A stretch of DNA of 64,000 nt from Mucilaginibacter defluvii (GTDB lineage Bacteria; Bacteroidota; Bacteroidia; Sphingobacteriales; Sphingobacteriaceae). Positions 46,127 through 54,165 of this stretch are shown in pieces. Within the stretch, counting starts at the first letter, position 1. Each line of letters opens with the position of its first letter. The position numbers and the translations under genes were made by a program. Below the pieces are notes generated by a model. That model did no database searches, was not told the DNA's origin, and was given only the letters and a program-made list of their open reading frames with translations. Location: contig NZ_BAABJI010000001.1 of assembly GCF_039543225.1 (NCBI RefSeq), forward strand, positions 1,143,193 to 1,207,192, in the 5' to 3' direction.

Positions 46127-47380
46127 ATGACCTTTACTAACCGCTTTAAATTATCAGCCATGATGTTCCTGGAGTTTTTCATCTGGGGTGGCTGGTTTGT
46201 TAACTTAGGAACTTATCTGATAAAAAATTTTAAAAGTTCTGGATCAGAGGTAGGTGCAGCTTATCTGACTCAATCAATAGGCGCTATTGTTGCTCCTTTC
46301 ATCATCGGTTTAATTGCCGACAGATTCTTTTCGGCACAAAAAATATTAGGTGTATTACATTTATTAGGTGGATTACTTTTATGGAGAGCCTCAACTTCTG
46401 AAGGTTTTACAGCATTTTATCCTAACATATTAATATACATGATTTTATATATGCCGACATTGGCCTTAGTGAATTCTGTAGCGTTCCGTCAGATGGATAA
46501 CCCACAAAAGCAATTCCCTCCGATAAGGGTTTTGGGTACTTTGGGATGGATATTCGCAGGCTTTTTGGTAAGTTGGTTAAGTTGGGACAAACTTGGGAGT
46601 GAAGCTGCTTTGGTAAATACATTTAAAATGTCTGGCACTGCTTCATTGATTTTGGGTCTGTTTAGCTTCACTTTACCTGCTACGCCTCCTGTTAAAAAAG
46701 GACAGCAGGTTTCCGTTGGTGATGTTTTAGGACTTGATGCAATCGGTTTATTGAAAAACAAGTCTTACCTGTTTTTTTTCATAGCCTCTGTAGCTATCTG
46801 TATCCCTCTGGCATTTTACTACGGCTTTGCTAACGTTTTTTTACAGGATGCAGGTGTAAAAGGAAGTACTATAACACAATCATTGGGACAAGTTTCTGAA
46901 ACTGTTTTTATGATATGTATTCCTTTTTTCTTTGTGCGTTTAGGTGTTAAAAAGATGTTGGCTATTGGTATGTCTGCCTGGGTGTTACGATATGTTTTAT
47001 TCGCCTACGGCAACGGAGATACCAATTATTGGATGCTATTAGGCGGTATAGTTCTGCACGGTATCTGCTACGATTTCTTTTTTGTCACAGGCCAGATTTA
47101 TACAGACAATCTAGCAGGCGAAAAGTTCAAAAGTTCTGCGCAGGGATTTATCACGTTGGCCACTTATGGTGTAGGGATGTTGATAGGATCAATCTTATCA
47201 GGTAAAATATATGATTCAAACGTAGGTTCTGATGGTTCGATACAATGGCAGTCTATTTGGTTAGTTCCGGCTGGTATTGCTGCTGTGGTGTTGGTGTTAT
47301 TCCTGCTGCTTTTCCGTGATAAAAAACACGTTGAAACACAGCCCGGTGTTGATGCCGAGGACGCCGAAATTGTATTGTAA
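46127..47380 (+). CDS. MFS permease, nucleoside:H+ symporter (NupG) type
   Basis: A 417-residue transporter with twelve predicted helices. The first, EFFIWGGWFVNLGTYL, is characteristic of the NupG/XapB-like branch of the major facilitator superfamily. Bacteroidetes homologues in sugar clusters are thought to import sugars rather than nucleosides. Base composition differs from the cluster: the line from 46201 has 20 G+C in 60 and that from 46441 has 24, against 32 in the line from 48841. This suggests a different history. It lies 27 bases after the cytochrome gene and 55 before the next isomerase. Confidence 0.87.
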   Translation: MTFTNRFKLSAMMFLEFFIWGGWFVNLGTYLIKNFKSSGSEVGAAYLTQSIGAIVAPFIIGLIADRFFSAQKILGVLHLLGGLLLWRASTSEGFTAFYPNILIYMILYMPTLALVNSVAFRQMDNPQKQFPPIRVLGTLGWIFAGFLVSWLSWDKLGSEAALVNTFKMSGTASLILGLFSFTLPATPPVKKGQQVSVGDVLGLDAIGLLKNKSYLFFFIASVAICIPLAFYYGFANVFLQDAGVKGSTITQSLGQVSETVFMICIPFFFVRLGVKKMLAIGMSAWVLRYVLFAYGNGDTNYWMLLGGIVLHGICYDFFFVTGQIYTDNLAGEKFKSSAQGFITLATYGVGMLIGSILSGKIYDSNVGSDGSIQWQSIWLVPAGIAAVVLVLFLLLFRDKKHVETQPGVDAEDAEIVL

Positions 47381-47435
47381 TTAAACTAAAGCACTGATAT
47401 TTAATCAAAGTAAATAACAATAAAAAATATTGCAC

Positions 47436-48308
47436 ATGACAAACAGACGTACATTTTTAGGTCAGGCCGGTTTACTGGGCGCGGCCATGCTTTTAAGGCC
47501 CGATCTGTCATCGGCCAAGGGTGTAAGTAAAGTTGGTTTACAACTTTACAGCCTGCGCGATTACCTGCCAAAAGACGTAAAAGGCGTTACCGAAAAGATT
47601 GCCAAAGCGGGTTATAAAGAGGTTGAAACCTATGGTTACTCCAAACAAAATGGTTTTTGGGGATTGGATGCCAAAGCCTACGGTCAGTTGCTGAAAGCTA
47701 ACGGACTGGTTTCGCCAAGCGGGCATTACGGTATCGAATCATACTTCCGTGATGGCAGCGATAAAGAGATCAATGAAGCCATTGAGGCCGCTAAGATCAT
47801 CGGTTCAACCTACGTGATATTACCATGGATGGGCGGCGAACTGATTGATACGGTTGACAAGTGCAAAGCTATGGCGCAAAAATTCAATAAGGCAGGTGAA
47901 ATGGTAAAAAAAGCCGGACTTAAGTTTGGTTACCATAACCACAATTTTGAATGGAAACCTGTTGGCGATACCTCATTTTATGATGTGTTGTTAAAGGAAA
48001 CTGATGTTAACCTTGTTACCCTTGAGCTTGACCTGTACTGGGTTTATCGCTCAAACCTTGATCCGGTTAAAATGCTTAACGAAAACCCCAACAGGTTTAA
48101 ACTGGTACACGTAAAGGATGCCGATAAAGCTAACAAAGAGCTTAACACAGAGGTGGGCAAAGGGTTAATAGACTATAAAGCGATTTTTGCCGCTGCACAA
48201 AAAGCAGGTGTTAAACACTTTATAGTTGAGCAGGAAAACTTTACCAATATTGATCCTTACGTGAGCATTGGCGAAAGCATTTCATACGTAAAAACATTAT
48301 CTATATAA
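47436..48308 (+). CDS. Exported sugar phosphate isomerase/epimerase-like TIM barrel
   Basis: A 290-residue protein with a twin-arginine signal (NRRTFLGQAGLLGAAMLLRP) and a COG1082 TIM barrel. Metal-site stretches are LKFGYHNHNFEWKPVGD, VTLELDLYWVYRSN, FKLVHVKDADKAN and HFIVEQENFTNI. It closely parallels the gene at 38467, so the cluster encodes two exported paralogues. I chose the ATG at 47436 because the upstream TTG at 47430 adds only two residues. The DUF1080 hydrolase follows after 13 bases, suggesting both act together in the periplasm. Confidence 0.9.
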   Translation: MTNRRTFLGQAGLLGAAMLLRPDLSSAKGVSKVGLQLYSLRDYLPKDVKGVTEKIAKAGYKEVETYGYSKQNGFWGLDAKAYGQLLKANGLVSPSGHYGIESYFRDGSDKEINEAIEAAKIIGSTYVILPWMGGELIDTVDKCKAMAQKFNKAGEMVKKAGLKFGYHNHNFEWKPVGDTSFYDVLLKETDVNLVTLELDLYWVYRSNLDPVKMLNENPNRFKLVHVKDADKANKELNTEVGKGLIDYKAIFAAAQKAGVKHFIVEQENFTNIDPYVSIGESISYVKTLSI

Positions 48309-48321
48309 AAAACCAATTACT

Positions 48322-49089
48322 GTGAATAATAAAACTATACTGACACTGCTGCTTGCTTTTGGCAGCGTATCGGCATTTGCGCAAAACGCCAAACCCGAGG
48401 ATACTGAGGTTTGGGAGCCGGTACCTAAAGTGGTTACACCGGGCAAAACTACCGCCGAAGCACCATCAGACGCTATTGTGCTGTTTGACGGAAAGAACCT
48501 TAACGAATGGGCATCAGCCGATGATAACAGCAAGCCCGCTAAATGGGATGTGGCTGGTGGTGCCCTTACTGTGAAAAAAAGCGAAGGGGGCATAGTAACC
48601 AAACGTAAATTTACCAATTACCAACTGCATGTTGAATGGCGTGTGCCTGCTAATATTACCGGCACAGGACAGGGCAGGGGTAACAGTGGTATCTTCCTGG
48701 CCTCAATAGGCAAAGGCGATGCGGGTTACGAGTTACAAGTGCTCGACTCGTACAACAATAAAACTTACGTTAACGGACAGGCGGGTAGTATCTACAAGCA
48801 ATTTCCGCCGTTGGTAAACCCAACCCGTAAACCGGGCGAGTGGCAAACCTACGATGTGATCTGGACCGCGCCAACCTTTAACGAGGATGGCAGCGTGAAA
48901 ACCAAGGCCTATGTTACTGCTTTCTTGAACGGTGTACTGGTACAAAACCATACCGAACTGTTAGGCCCAACCCAATATATTGGCAAACCATCGTACCAAA
49001 AACATGGTGCGGCACCAATTTACCTGCAAGCACACGGCGACCCAAGCGAGCCGCTAAGTTTCAGGAATATTTGGGTTAGAGAGTTGTAA
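48322..49089 (+). CDS. DUF1080 family 3-keto-disaccharide hydrolase-like protein
   Basis: A 255-residue exported protein (signal NNKTILTLLLAFGSVSAFAQ) with a concanavalin-like DUF1080 domain: DAIVLFDGKNLNEWASAD, NYQLHVEWRVPANITG, GNSGIFLASIGKGDAGYELQ and the C-terminal PLSFRNIWVREL. The family includes hydrolases that cleave 3-keto-glycosides after oxidation of C3. The start is a GTG at 48322; no ATG is available before the signal. A terminator follows at 49115, ending the cluster. Confidence 0.9.
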   Translation: MNNKTILTLLLAFGSVSAFAQNAKPEDTEVWEPVPKVVTPGKTTAEAPSDAIVLFDGKNLNEWASADDNSKPAKWDVAGGALTVKKSEGGIVTKRKFTNYQLHVEWRVPANITGTGQGRGNSGIFLASIGKGDAGYELQVLDSYNNKTYVNGQAGSIYKQFPPLVNPTRKPGEWQTYDVIWTAPTFNEDGSVKTKAYVTAFLNGVLVQNHTELLGPTQYIGKPSYQKHGAAPIYLQAHGDPSEPLSFRNIWVREL

Positions 49090-49114
49090 GCTTAATATAT
49101 AATAAATTATTTTA

Positions 49115-49139
49115 AGGCCATGCGTAAGCATGGCCTTTG
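49115..49139 (+). terminator. Intrinsic terminator after the DUF1080 gene
   Basis: AGGCCATGC (49115-49123) pairs with GCATGGCCT (49128-49136) around GTAA, followed by a T/G-rich tract. It lies 25 bases after the stop codon. Confidence 0.85.
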
Positions 49140-49221
49140 TTGTTTATTGCAGATGTACTTAAACACGGGTATAGTTGGCAAACTTAAAATCTTCAGCATT
49201 GTTGTTACGCAATACATTGAT

Positions 49222-50307
49222 ATGAACCGTCTTCAAAAAAAACTCGAAAAAATTGGTCGCGACCCTAAGGTAACCGCCAAAGCCGTAGGCTTGCGGTATG
49301 TGACTGATACCATGCCGGGATATACCCGCAAAAAATCAGGCAAGGGCTGGAGTTTTTATGATGCCGATGGTGCTTTGGTTAAAGATAAGGAACTGATAGC
49401 ACGTTTCAACAAACTGGTGATACCGCCCGCATATACCAACGTGTGGATATCTCCGCATGAGAACGGGCATCTGCAGTTTACCGGCGTTGACGCTGCCGGA
49501 CGGAAGCAATACCGCTACCACCCGGAATGGAACCAGATACGCAATCAATCAAAATATTATCGCCTGCAAACCTTTGCCGCGCACTTACCCGCCATACGCG
49601 AGCAGGTGGATAAGGATCTGGCACGCCGGAATATGGGATATGAGAAAGTAGTAGCCCTGGTTGTAAGGCTGATGGAACTGACCAGCATCCGTGTGGGCAA
49701 CGAATCGTACAAAAAACTTTACGGCTCATTTGGCCTAACTACTTTACAGGATAAACATGTAAAGATTGAGGGTTCAAACATGCGTTTTGAATTTAAAGGA
49801 AAGAAGGGTGTATATCAAAAAATATCGCTGCAAAGCAAAAAGCTGGCACGGCTGGTTAAGCAATGCCGCGATATTCCGGGTAAGGAGCTGTTTCAGTTTT
49901 ATGATGACGAAGGCAAGCGCTGCACAATTGATTCGGGCGATATAAATACCTACCTTAAAAATATTACCGGCGAGGATTTTACCGCGAAGGATTTTCGCAC
50001 CTGGGCAGGCAGTGTGAGCGCCTTATTTGCCTTTAAAGAAGCTGGCGAGTATGATAATGCCTCGGACTGTAAAAAGAAGATTGTAAGCGTACTTGATGAA
50101 GTAGCAGTTGTTTTAGGCAATACCCGTACGGTATGCAAAAAATACTATGTGCATCCGCTGGTAATAAAAACCTATGAGGACGGAACGTTATTTAAATACA
50201 TTGGCCATTTAGATGAAGATAAAGAAGAAAAAGCATCTGAGCTGCGAACTGCCGAAAAGGCATTATTGAGCATACTTGAAAATGAAAAGCTGGCACAGGC
50301 CAGCTAA
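49222..50307 (+). CDS. DNA topoisomerase IB (poxvirus-like)
   Basis: A 361-residue type IB topoisomerase that relaxes supercoils through a 3'-phosphotyrosine. The N-terminal domain contains KSGKGWSFYDADGALVKDKE and the catalytic part MELTSIRVGNESYKKLYGSF (first catalytic Arg). Next come KKGVYQKISLQSKKL (Lys), DFRTWAGSVSALFAF (second Arg) and the tyrosine segment CKKYYVHPLVIKTY. Length fits the bacterial group. I chose the ATG at 49222 (MNRLQKKLEKIG), since the ATG at 49120 lies inside the upstream terminator. The next gene begins after 38 bases. Confidence 0.93.
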   Translation: MNRLQKKLEKIGRDPKVTAKAVGLRYVTDTMPGYTRKKSGKGWSFYDADGALVKDKELIARFNKLVIPPAYTNVWISPHENGHLQFTGVDAAGRKQYRYHPEWNQIRNQSKYYRLQTFAAHLPAIREQVDKDLARRNMGYEKVVALVVRLMELTSIRVGNESYKKLYGSFGLTTLQDKHVKIEGSNMRFEFKGKKGVYQKISLQSKKLARLVKQCRDIPGKELFQFYDDEGKRCTIDSGDINTYLKNITGEDFTAKDFRTWAGSVSALFAFKEAGEYDNASDCKKKIVSVLDEVAVVLGNTRTVCKKYYVHPLVIKTYEDGTLFKYIGHLDEDKEEKASELRTAEKALLSILENEKLAQAS

Positions 50308-50345
50308 GCATATATTTATTTTTTTCGATCAACAAATTCATCACA

Positions 50346-51191
50346 TTGGCAGCAGTAACCACCGTTATTACAGGAGCAACATCAGGCATAGGGAAGGAAA
50401 CAGCTTTAGCGCTGGCTAAAAAAGGGCATGGTTTATATTTATTAGTGCGGGATGTAGTGCGCGGCGACGAACTGGCGAGGCAGCTTACCGAGCAGACCGG
50501 CAATAAGGAAATCTACAGCATAAAATGCGACCTGAGCGATCTGCACAGTGTGTACACCGCAGCCGAGAAGTTGAAAAGCAAATTATTTGCTGTAAACGTA
50601 TTGATCAATAATGCTGGCGGTATGTTCCCGCAGCGCGAATTAAGTAAGGATGGTTTTGAAAAAACATTTGCCGTTAACCACTTAGCGCATTTTGCCTTGT
50701 TTCATCACCTGCTGCCTTTGCTGCAGAAAGGACAGGCGCGTGTAATCAGCCTAAGCTCAGAAGCCCATCGGGTAGGCAAGATCGATTTGGATGGCATCAA
50801 CAGCGAGAAAAAATATTCACTTATGCGGGTGTATGGCATGGCTAAGTTGTTCAACATCTTCTTCACCAAATCAGTAGCCGAAAAATATCAGGATAAAGGT
50901 ATTACCGCCTTCGCCGTGCACCCCGGCGTAGTAAATACATCGTTCGGCACCGGAACGGGTGGCTTTACCGGCTTCATGCTTTCATTAGCAAGGCCTTTTA
51001 TGATTACCGCCGAGCAGGGAGCAAAGACATCGGTTTACTTGGCTACACAAACCGGCTTGCATACAAAAAGCGGATCCTATTTTAAAAAGTGTAAGGTGGC
51101 AGGTACATCATCCGCAGCTAATGATGTTACTGCTCGCGAAAAGCTCTGGCAGTTGAGCGAAGAGTTGCTTAAGCAGCATCCGCCTGTGTAA
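50346..51191 (+). CDS. Short-chain dehydrogenase/reductase (retinol-dehydrogenase-like)
   Basis: A 281-residue NAD(P)-dependent SDR. Motifs are TGATSGIGKETALAL (cofactor), NVLINNAGGMFP, VISLSSEAHR (catalytic Ser) and MRVYGMAKLFN (Tyr-x3-Lys). The closest general resemblance is to retinol dehydrogenase/WW-domain oxidoreductase-like SDRs; the substrate is unknown. The start is a TTG at 50346, directly before VTTVITGATSG. It may be co-transcribed with the topoisomerase gene 38 bases upstream. Confidence 0.88.
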   Translation: MAAVTTVITGATSGIGKETALALAKKGHGLYLLVRDVVRGDELARQLTEQTGNKEIYSIKCDLSDLHSVYTAAEKLKSKLFAVNVLINNAGGMFPQRELSKDGFEKTFAVNHLAHFALFHHLLPLLQKGQARVISLSSEAHRVGKIDLDGINSEKKYSLMRVYGMAKLFNIFFTKSVAEKYQDKGITAFAVHPGVVNTSFGTGTGGFTGFMLSLARPFMITAEQGAKTSVYLATQTGLHTKSGSYFKKCKVAGTSSAANDVTAREKLWQLSEELLKQHPPV

Positions 51192-51269
51192 CAGTGTTGG
51201 TATATTTATGAAATCGGGCTGCAAATGTGTGGCGGCGCATTATATTTACTGCTCAATCTCACCCTGAAT

Positions 51270-51704
51270 ATGTTGATCAGTAAAAAAACATTTATCACAA
51301 TTGGTTTACTGGCTGTTGTGGCTGGTACATCCATGATGTCGTTTAAAAGCGAAGCCCCCACCGAAGAAAAGAAGTTTAAGAATCTCAAGGTTTTACCCAA
51401 AAACATCACTGAGGATCAGATGCATGATGTGATGGAAGAATGGGAGCATGCCCTTGGCGTGCGCTGCAGCTTTTGCCACGTGCGCGATACAGCCACCAAA
51501 AAAATGGACTGGGCGAACGATGCCAAGCCCGAAAAGGAGATGGCGCGCAACATGTATAAAATGACCGCCATGCTCAATAAAAAATACTTCCATGCTAAAA
51601 AGAATGAGCTGGGCATGATGGCCGAAGAGGGCGTTAACTGCAACAGCTGCCATCGTGGCAATGCCCACCCGGAAGTGGTGCCAGCGAGTAAAAAGAAAGA
51701 TTGA
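51270..51704 (+). CDS. Small di-haem c-type cytochrome
   Basis: A 144-residue exported protein (signal KKTFITIGLLAVVAGTSMMS) with two haem c sites, CSFCH and CNSCH. It resembles the photosynthetic-reaction-centre-cytochrome-subunit-like proteins that are widespread in non-phototrophic Bacteroidetes and Acidobacteria. It includes ITEDQMHDVMEEWEHALGVR before the first haem and MMAEEGVNCNSCHRGNAHPE around the second. I chose the ATG at 51270, since the ATG at 51225 adds 15 residues of unlikely sequence. Redox partner unknown. Confidence 0.88.
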   Translation: MLISKKTFITIGLLAVVAGTSMMSFKSEAPTEEKKFKNLKVLPKNITEDQMHDVMEEWEHALGVRCSFCHVRDTATKKMDWANDAKPEKEMARNMYKMTAMLNKKYFHAKKNELGMMAEEGVNCNSCHRGNAHPEVVPASKKKD

Positions 51705-51846
51705 TTTTATTGGTTCGGGTAGTATTTAAACGGCTATCAATTTTAATTAGTAGTAAAAAACTAAAACAAGCGGCGTGTAAAGCGGGTTATAGTAATATGA
51801 AACAGCCCTCAACCAGGCTGTTGATCTATCACTAAAAATACACGCC

Positions 51847-52191
51847 ATGGAAAACTACGAAACTTTAGTGGATGCCACTAACGACCTTCTGAAAAGAGGA
51901 TATACAGCTAATTTGAGTTTGGATGAAGACTCAGTGAATGACAAAGAGCGCGGTATTGAAATGCTGCCCGAGGAATTTGAAATTGATGAGTTCTATCGTT
52001 TTGAAGGGCCAAGCAACCCTTCGGATATGTCTATAGTTTACGCTATCAGTTCAGAAAAGTATAATTTAAAAGGTGTGTTGGTAAATGCTTACGGTGTGTA
52101 CGCCGACAATGCCACTGCTGCCCTTTTAGCAAAGCTGCACCATAACCAGGTAAGCGATCACTTACATGGTGAGGACAGGCCTAAAGCCTAA
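51847..52191 (+). CDS. Small conserved protein, unknown function
   Basis: A 114-residue acidic soluble protein (MENYETLVDATNDLLKRGYT, EFEIDEFYRFEGPSNPSDMS, VYAISSEKYNLKGVLVNAYG). Homologues in Sphingobacteriaceae are often labelled phosphoribosylpyrophosphate synthetase. It is far too short for that and shows no PRPP loop, so I treat that label as misannotation. The 142 bases upstream contain a short hairpin (CAGCC/GGCTG near 51805). A strong terminator follows at 52233. Confidence 0.8.
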   Translation: MENYETLVDATNDLLKRGYTANLSLDEDSVNDKERGIEMLPEEFEIDEFYRFEGPSNPSDMSIVYAISSEKYNLKGVLVNAYGVYADNATAALLAKLHHNQVSDHLHGEDRPKA

Positions 52192-52232
52192 TGCTTCAAT
52201 CAGGAGCTGGAATAACAAAATAGGGCTTTATT

Positions 52233-52267
52233 AAAATAGCGACGGATTTAATATCCGTCGCTATTTT
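52233..52267. terminator. Bidirectional terminator, perfect 15-bp stem
   Basis: The 15-base arm AAAATAGCGACGGAT (52233-52247) pairs perfectly with 52253-52267 around TTAAT. It lies between convergent genes and has A/T-rich outer ends on both sides, so it can serve both strands. Confidence 0.9.
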
Positions 52268-52302
52268 GTTTGGTAATAATATACAATAATACACATAATT
52301 GA

Positions 52303-52527
52303 TTATAATCCCTTGCGCTCTTTTTCCTTACGTATTTTTTCTTCTTGTATGTAGTTTAACAAGTAAAGCACAATGATTATTACATATCTCCACGGGATGA
52401 TATATCCAGCCGATTCCGGCAATCGGCCAAAATATCTCCCTGTATGCTCATCAAAATTAAGGCTGAAAAATATATGACTTGTTATTAGGGATGACAAGGA
52501 CATCCAGTACAGAGTTTCTTTCGTCAT
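52303..52527 (-). CDS. Small membrane protein downstream of a candidate RNA leader
   Basis: A 74-residue protein with two hydrophobic segments (about residues 5-22 and 45-61) and a highly charged C-terminus (QEEKIRKEKERKG). No family recognised. Its ATG at 52527 lies 44 bases after a terminator-like hairpin on the same strand, itself the end of a strongly structured 160-base region. The gene could therefore be expressed by read-through of an attenuator. AT-rich like the neighbouring transposase region. It may also be a non-functional ORF. Confidence 0.5.
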   Translation of the reverse strand: MTKETLYWMSLSSLITSHIFFSLNFDEHTGRYFGRLPESAGYIIPWRYVIIIVLYLLNYIQEEKIRKEKERKGL

Positions 52528-52570
52528 TAGGACCGGCTAATCAAATTGCCATTAGCCCCTATCTGGCGGG

Positions 52571-52728
52571 TTAAAAAGAAGCGCGGGGCCTCACCAATCA
52601 CCGCGCCTGTCGAATTGCGCACACAAAGAGTGATAACCCCACGCCATAGCGTACGATACATCATTCCCTCGTTGTGTGTCCAGATTTAGAAGTTTCGACA
52701 GTTCGGTGATCTGAAAACGAGTTCGCTC
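52571..52728 (-). ncRNA. Candidate structured RNA or attenuator leader (unit 3)
   Basis: On the minus strand this region folds into a long rod. ATCACCG (52710-52704) pairs with CGGTGAT (52603-52597), CTGTCGAA (52701-52694) with TTCGACAG (52614-52607), and CACACAACGAG (52678-52668) with CTCTTTGTGTG (52630-52620, one mismatch). The 3' end is an intrinsic terminator, GCGCGG (52606-52601) with CCGCGC (52586-52581) and TTCTTTTT. The outer helix shares bases 52601-52603 with the terminator, so the two folds exclude each other. The rod resembles 6S RNA in outline only. A 74-residue gene lies just downstream. Confidence 0.5.
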
Positions 52729-52730
52729 AT

Positions 52731-52749
52731 TAAAATTACCCAAAGGTAA
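52731..52749 (-). promoter_or_regulatory. Dyad and -7-like box upstream of RNA unit 3
   Basis: On the minus strand TTACC and GGTAA (52749-52736) form a 5-bp dyad whose right arm runs into TAATTTTA (52738-52731). TACCTTTG (52748-52741) inside the dyad is an exact TAnnTTTG match. The same dyad-plus-TAAYTTTA layout precedes RNA units 1 and 2. Confidence 0.45.
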
Positions 52750-52752
52750 GAA

Positions 52753-53178
52753 TTACTCCTTATCTTCTGGTAAGCTATCTGGCATATCTTCTTTTGGAAC
52801 TGACATGATTCCTAGCAATATCTTATCGAAGTCCGTCAAATCTTCATCCGATGATTCTGATTTTACCTGGTTGATTTTTTCTTCAAAGTCTTCCCAGCTT
52901 TTTGATTTACCCATTATCGATAGGAGTTTGTTGGTTAATATTTGGACATTTGCAAAATCAATTATATTTTCGATTTGAGGAGGATACGCCATCTTACTGG
53001 TTTTACAACGCCTTTCTATATCCTTATTATCTTGAGGGAATAAGTTAGGAATTATATATTGCTCTACGACACCCCTTAATTCAAATCGCCTTTTTTTGAC
53101 CTCAGCAGGTGTATAACTCCAGCCATGTAACCTGAATATTTGCTTATTGAATAGCTCTGTTATTTCGTTACTCCCCAT
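52753..53178 (-). CDS. Small acidic partner protein of the IS1595-type transposase
   Basis: A 141-residue soluble protein of unknown family, probably mostly helical, with an acidic C-terminus (LTDFDKILLGIMSVPKEDMP). It starts 3 bases after the transposase stop on the same strand, so it is expressed with it. Some IS1595 groups carry passenger genes next to the transposase. This could be one, or a transposition helper or regulator. AT-rich like the transposase. Confidence 0.6.
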   Translation of the reverse strand: MGSNEITELFNKQIFRLHGWSYTPAEVKKRRFELRGVVEQYIIPNLFPQDNKDIERRCKTSKMAYPPQIENIIDFANVQILTNKLLSIMGKSKSWEDFEEKINQVKSESSDEDLTDFDKILLGIMSVPKEDMPDSLPEDKE

Positions 53179-53181
53179 CGC

Positions 53182-54105
53182 TTATCCTATTAACTGTGAG
53201 TATGTTATTTTAAAGCCCTGCATCTGTTCTAAAAACATATTGAACCTATTATAACTGGTCTGCTTTCGAGTGTTATACCTGAACACCACCTCATCAACAT
53301 ATCTTTGAAGATGCTTTTTACTGGTTTTGTGATAGATACCCATTATTGCTCTTTTTATCCATGACCAGAAACCCTCAAGGGTATTGGTATATACATCTCC
53401 TTCAGCATACTGTTTAGCTCCATGGTTCACAATCTGATGATTATACCGGCTATGCAGCCCATTGTATGCCTGCCACTCATCAGTCATTAACCTGGCGCCC
53501 TTCTTTACGCGCTCACCAATGATCGGTTGCAAGGTGCTTGATTTTGTATCTGCAACAACTTTAGCAAAAACATCACCGCCGCGCTGTACAAGGCCAAATA
53601 CCGGGGCTTTTACCTTAGTGCTTCGGCCATGGGTATCACCGGTCCTTTTTGATTTGTGCTTGTTGCCTTCCTTACCGCCAACATACGTTTCATCTGCCTC
53701 TACTATTCCTTCCATTTGCTTTTGAAATGATTTGTGCTGAAGAGCAAATCTTATTCTATGAAGCATAAACCAAGCTGTCTTCTGAGTAACTTCTATATCT
53801 CTGGCTAACTGATGGCTGCTTATTCCTTTCTTATGAGCTGTAATGAAATATATAGCCATGAACCATTTTTGCAATGGTATCTTAGTTGCCTCAAATATAC
53901 TCCCTGTCAAAACAGTAAAATACTTGTTAGTATTACGGCATTTATACTTCCCGTTTGCACATTTATAAACACTTGAATTTTTATCAAATGGAGATACAAC
54001 ATTGCCTCTCCACATTATTTTTTCCAGATGACTCACGCAGCATTTATCGTCCGGAAATTGTTTTATGAGTTCAAGTATACTGTTAAACGGTTTCGGCAAA
54101 AACAT
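53182..54105 (-). CDS. IS1595-family (ISXO2-like) transposase
   Basis: A 307-residue transposase. The helix-turn-helix-like LARDIEVTQKTAWFMLHRIR is followed by the DDE_Tnp_IS1595 core: Asp138 in EADETYVGGKEG, Asp209 in LMTDEWQAYNGL, and Asn241/Glu244 in TNTLEGFWSWIKR. Relatives carry an N-terminal zinc ribbon with two CxxC pairs. Here only Cys22, Cys23, Cys49 and Cys56 are seen and the last pair reads CRNTNK, so the ribbon is degenerate. I chose the ATG at 54105 (MFLPKPFNSI). The core is intact and the protein may be active. Confidence 0.92.
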   Translation of the reverse strand: MFLPKPFNSILELIKQFPDDKCCVSHLEKIMWRGNVVSPFDKNSSVYKCANGKYKCRNTNKYFTVLTGSIFEATKIPLQKWFMAIYFITAHKKGISSHQLARDIEVTQKTAWFMLHRIRFALQHKSFQKQMEGIVEADETYVGGKEGNKHKSKRTGDTHGRSTKVKAPVFGLVQRGGDVFAKVVADTKSSTLQPIIGERVKKGARLMTDEWQAYNGLHSRYNHQIVNHGAKQYAEGDVYTNTLEGFWSWIKRAIMGIYHKTSKKHLQRYVDEVVFRYNTRKQTSYNRFNMFLEQMQGFKITYSQLIG

Positions 54106-54125
54106 TATAAGATAGATTGATGCCG

Positions 54126-54133
54126 CAAATATA
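54126..54133 (-). promoter_or_regulatory. Candidate -7 box of the transposase gene
   Basis: On the minus strand TATATTTG matches TAnnTTTG exactly, 20 bases before the ATG at 54105. Confidence 0.45.
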
Positions 54134-54165
54134 AGTAGATGGTTACACAATTTAATTAAAAAATA

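Larger units (their letters stand above)
52753..54133 (-). mobile_element. IS1595-family insertion element, ends not determined
   Basis: The span covers a DDE transposase gene, its promoter and a tightly linked small partner gene. I could not find matching terminal inverted repeats or a target duplication between the flanks 52530-52752 and 54134-54210, so the true borders are unknown. The element may have decayed. Confidence 0.55.

Noticed and set aside
51847..52191. Annotation as phosphoribosylpyrophosphate synthetase
   Set aside because: The protein is only 114 residues and lacks the PRPP-binding loop and ATP-site motifs of the real enzyme.
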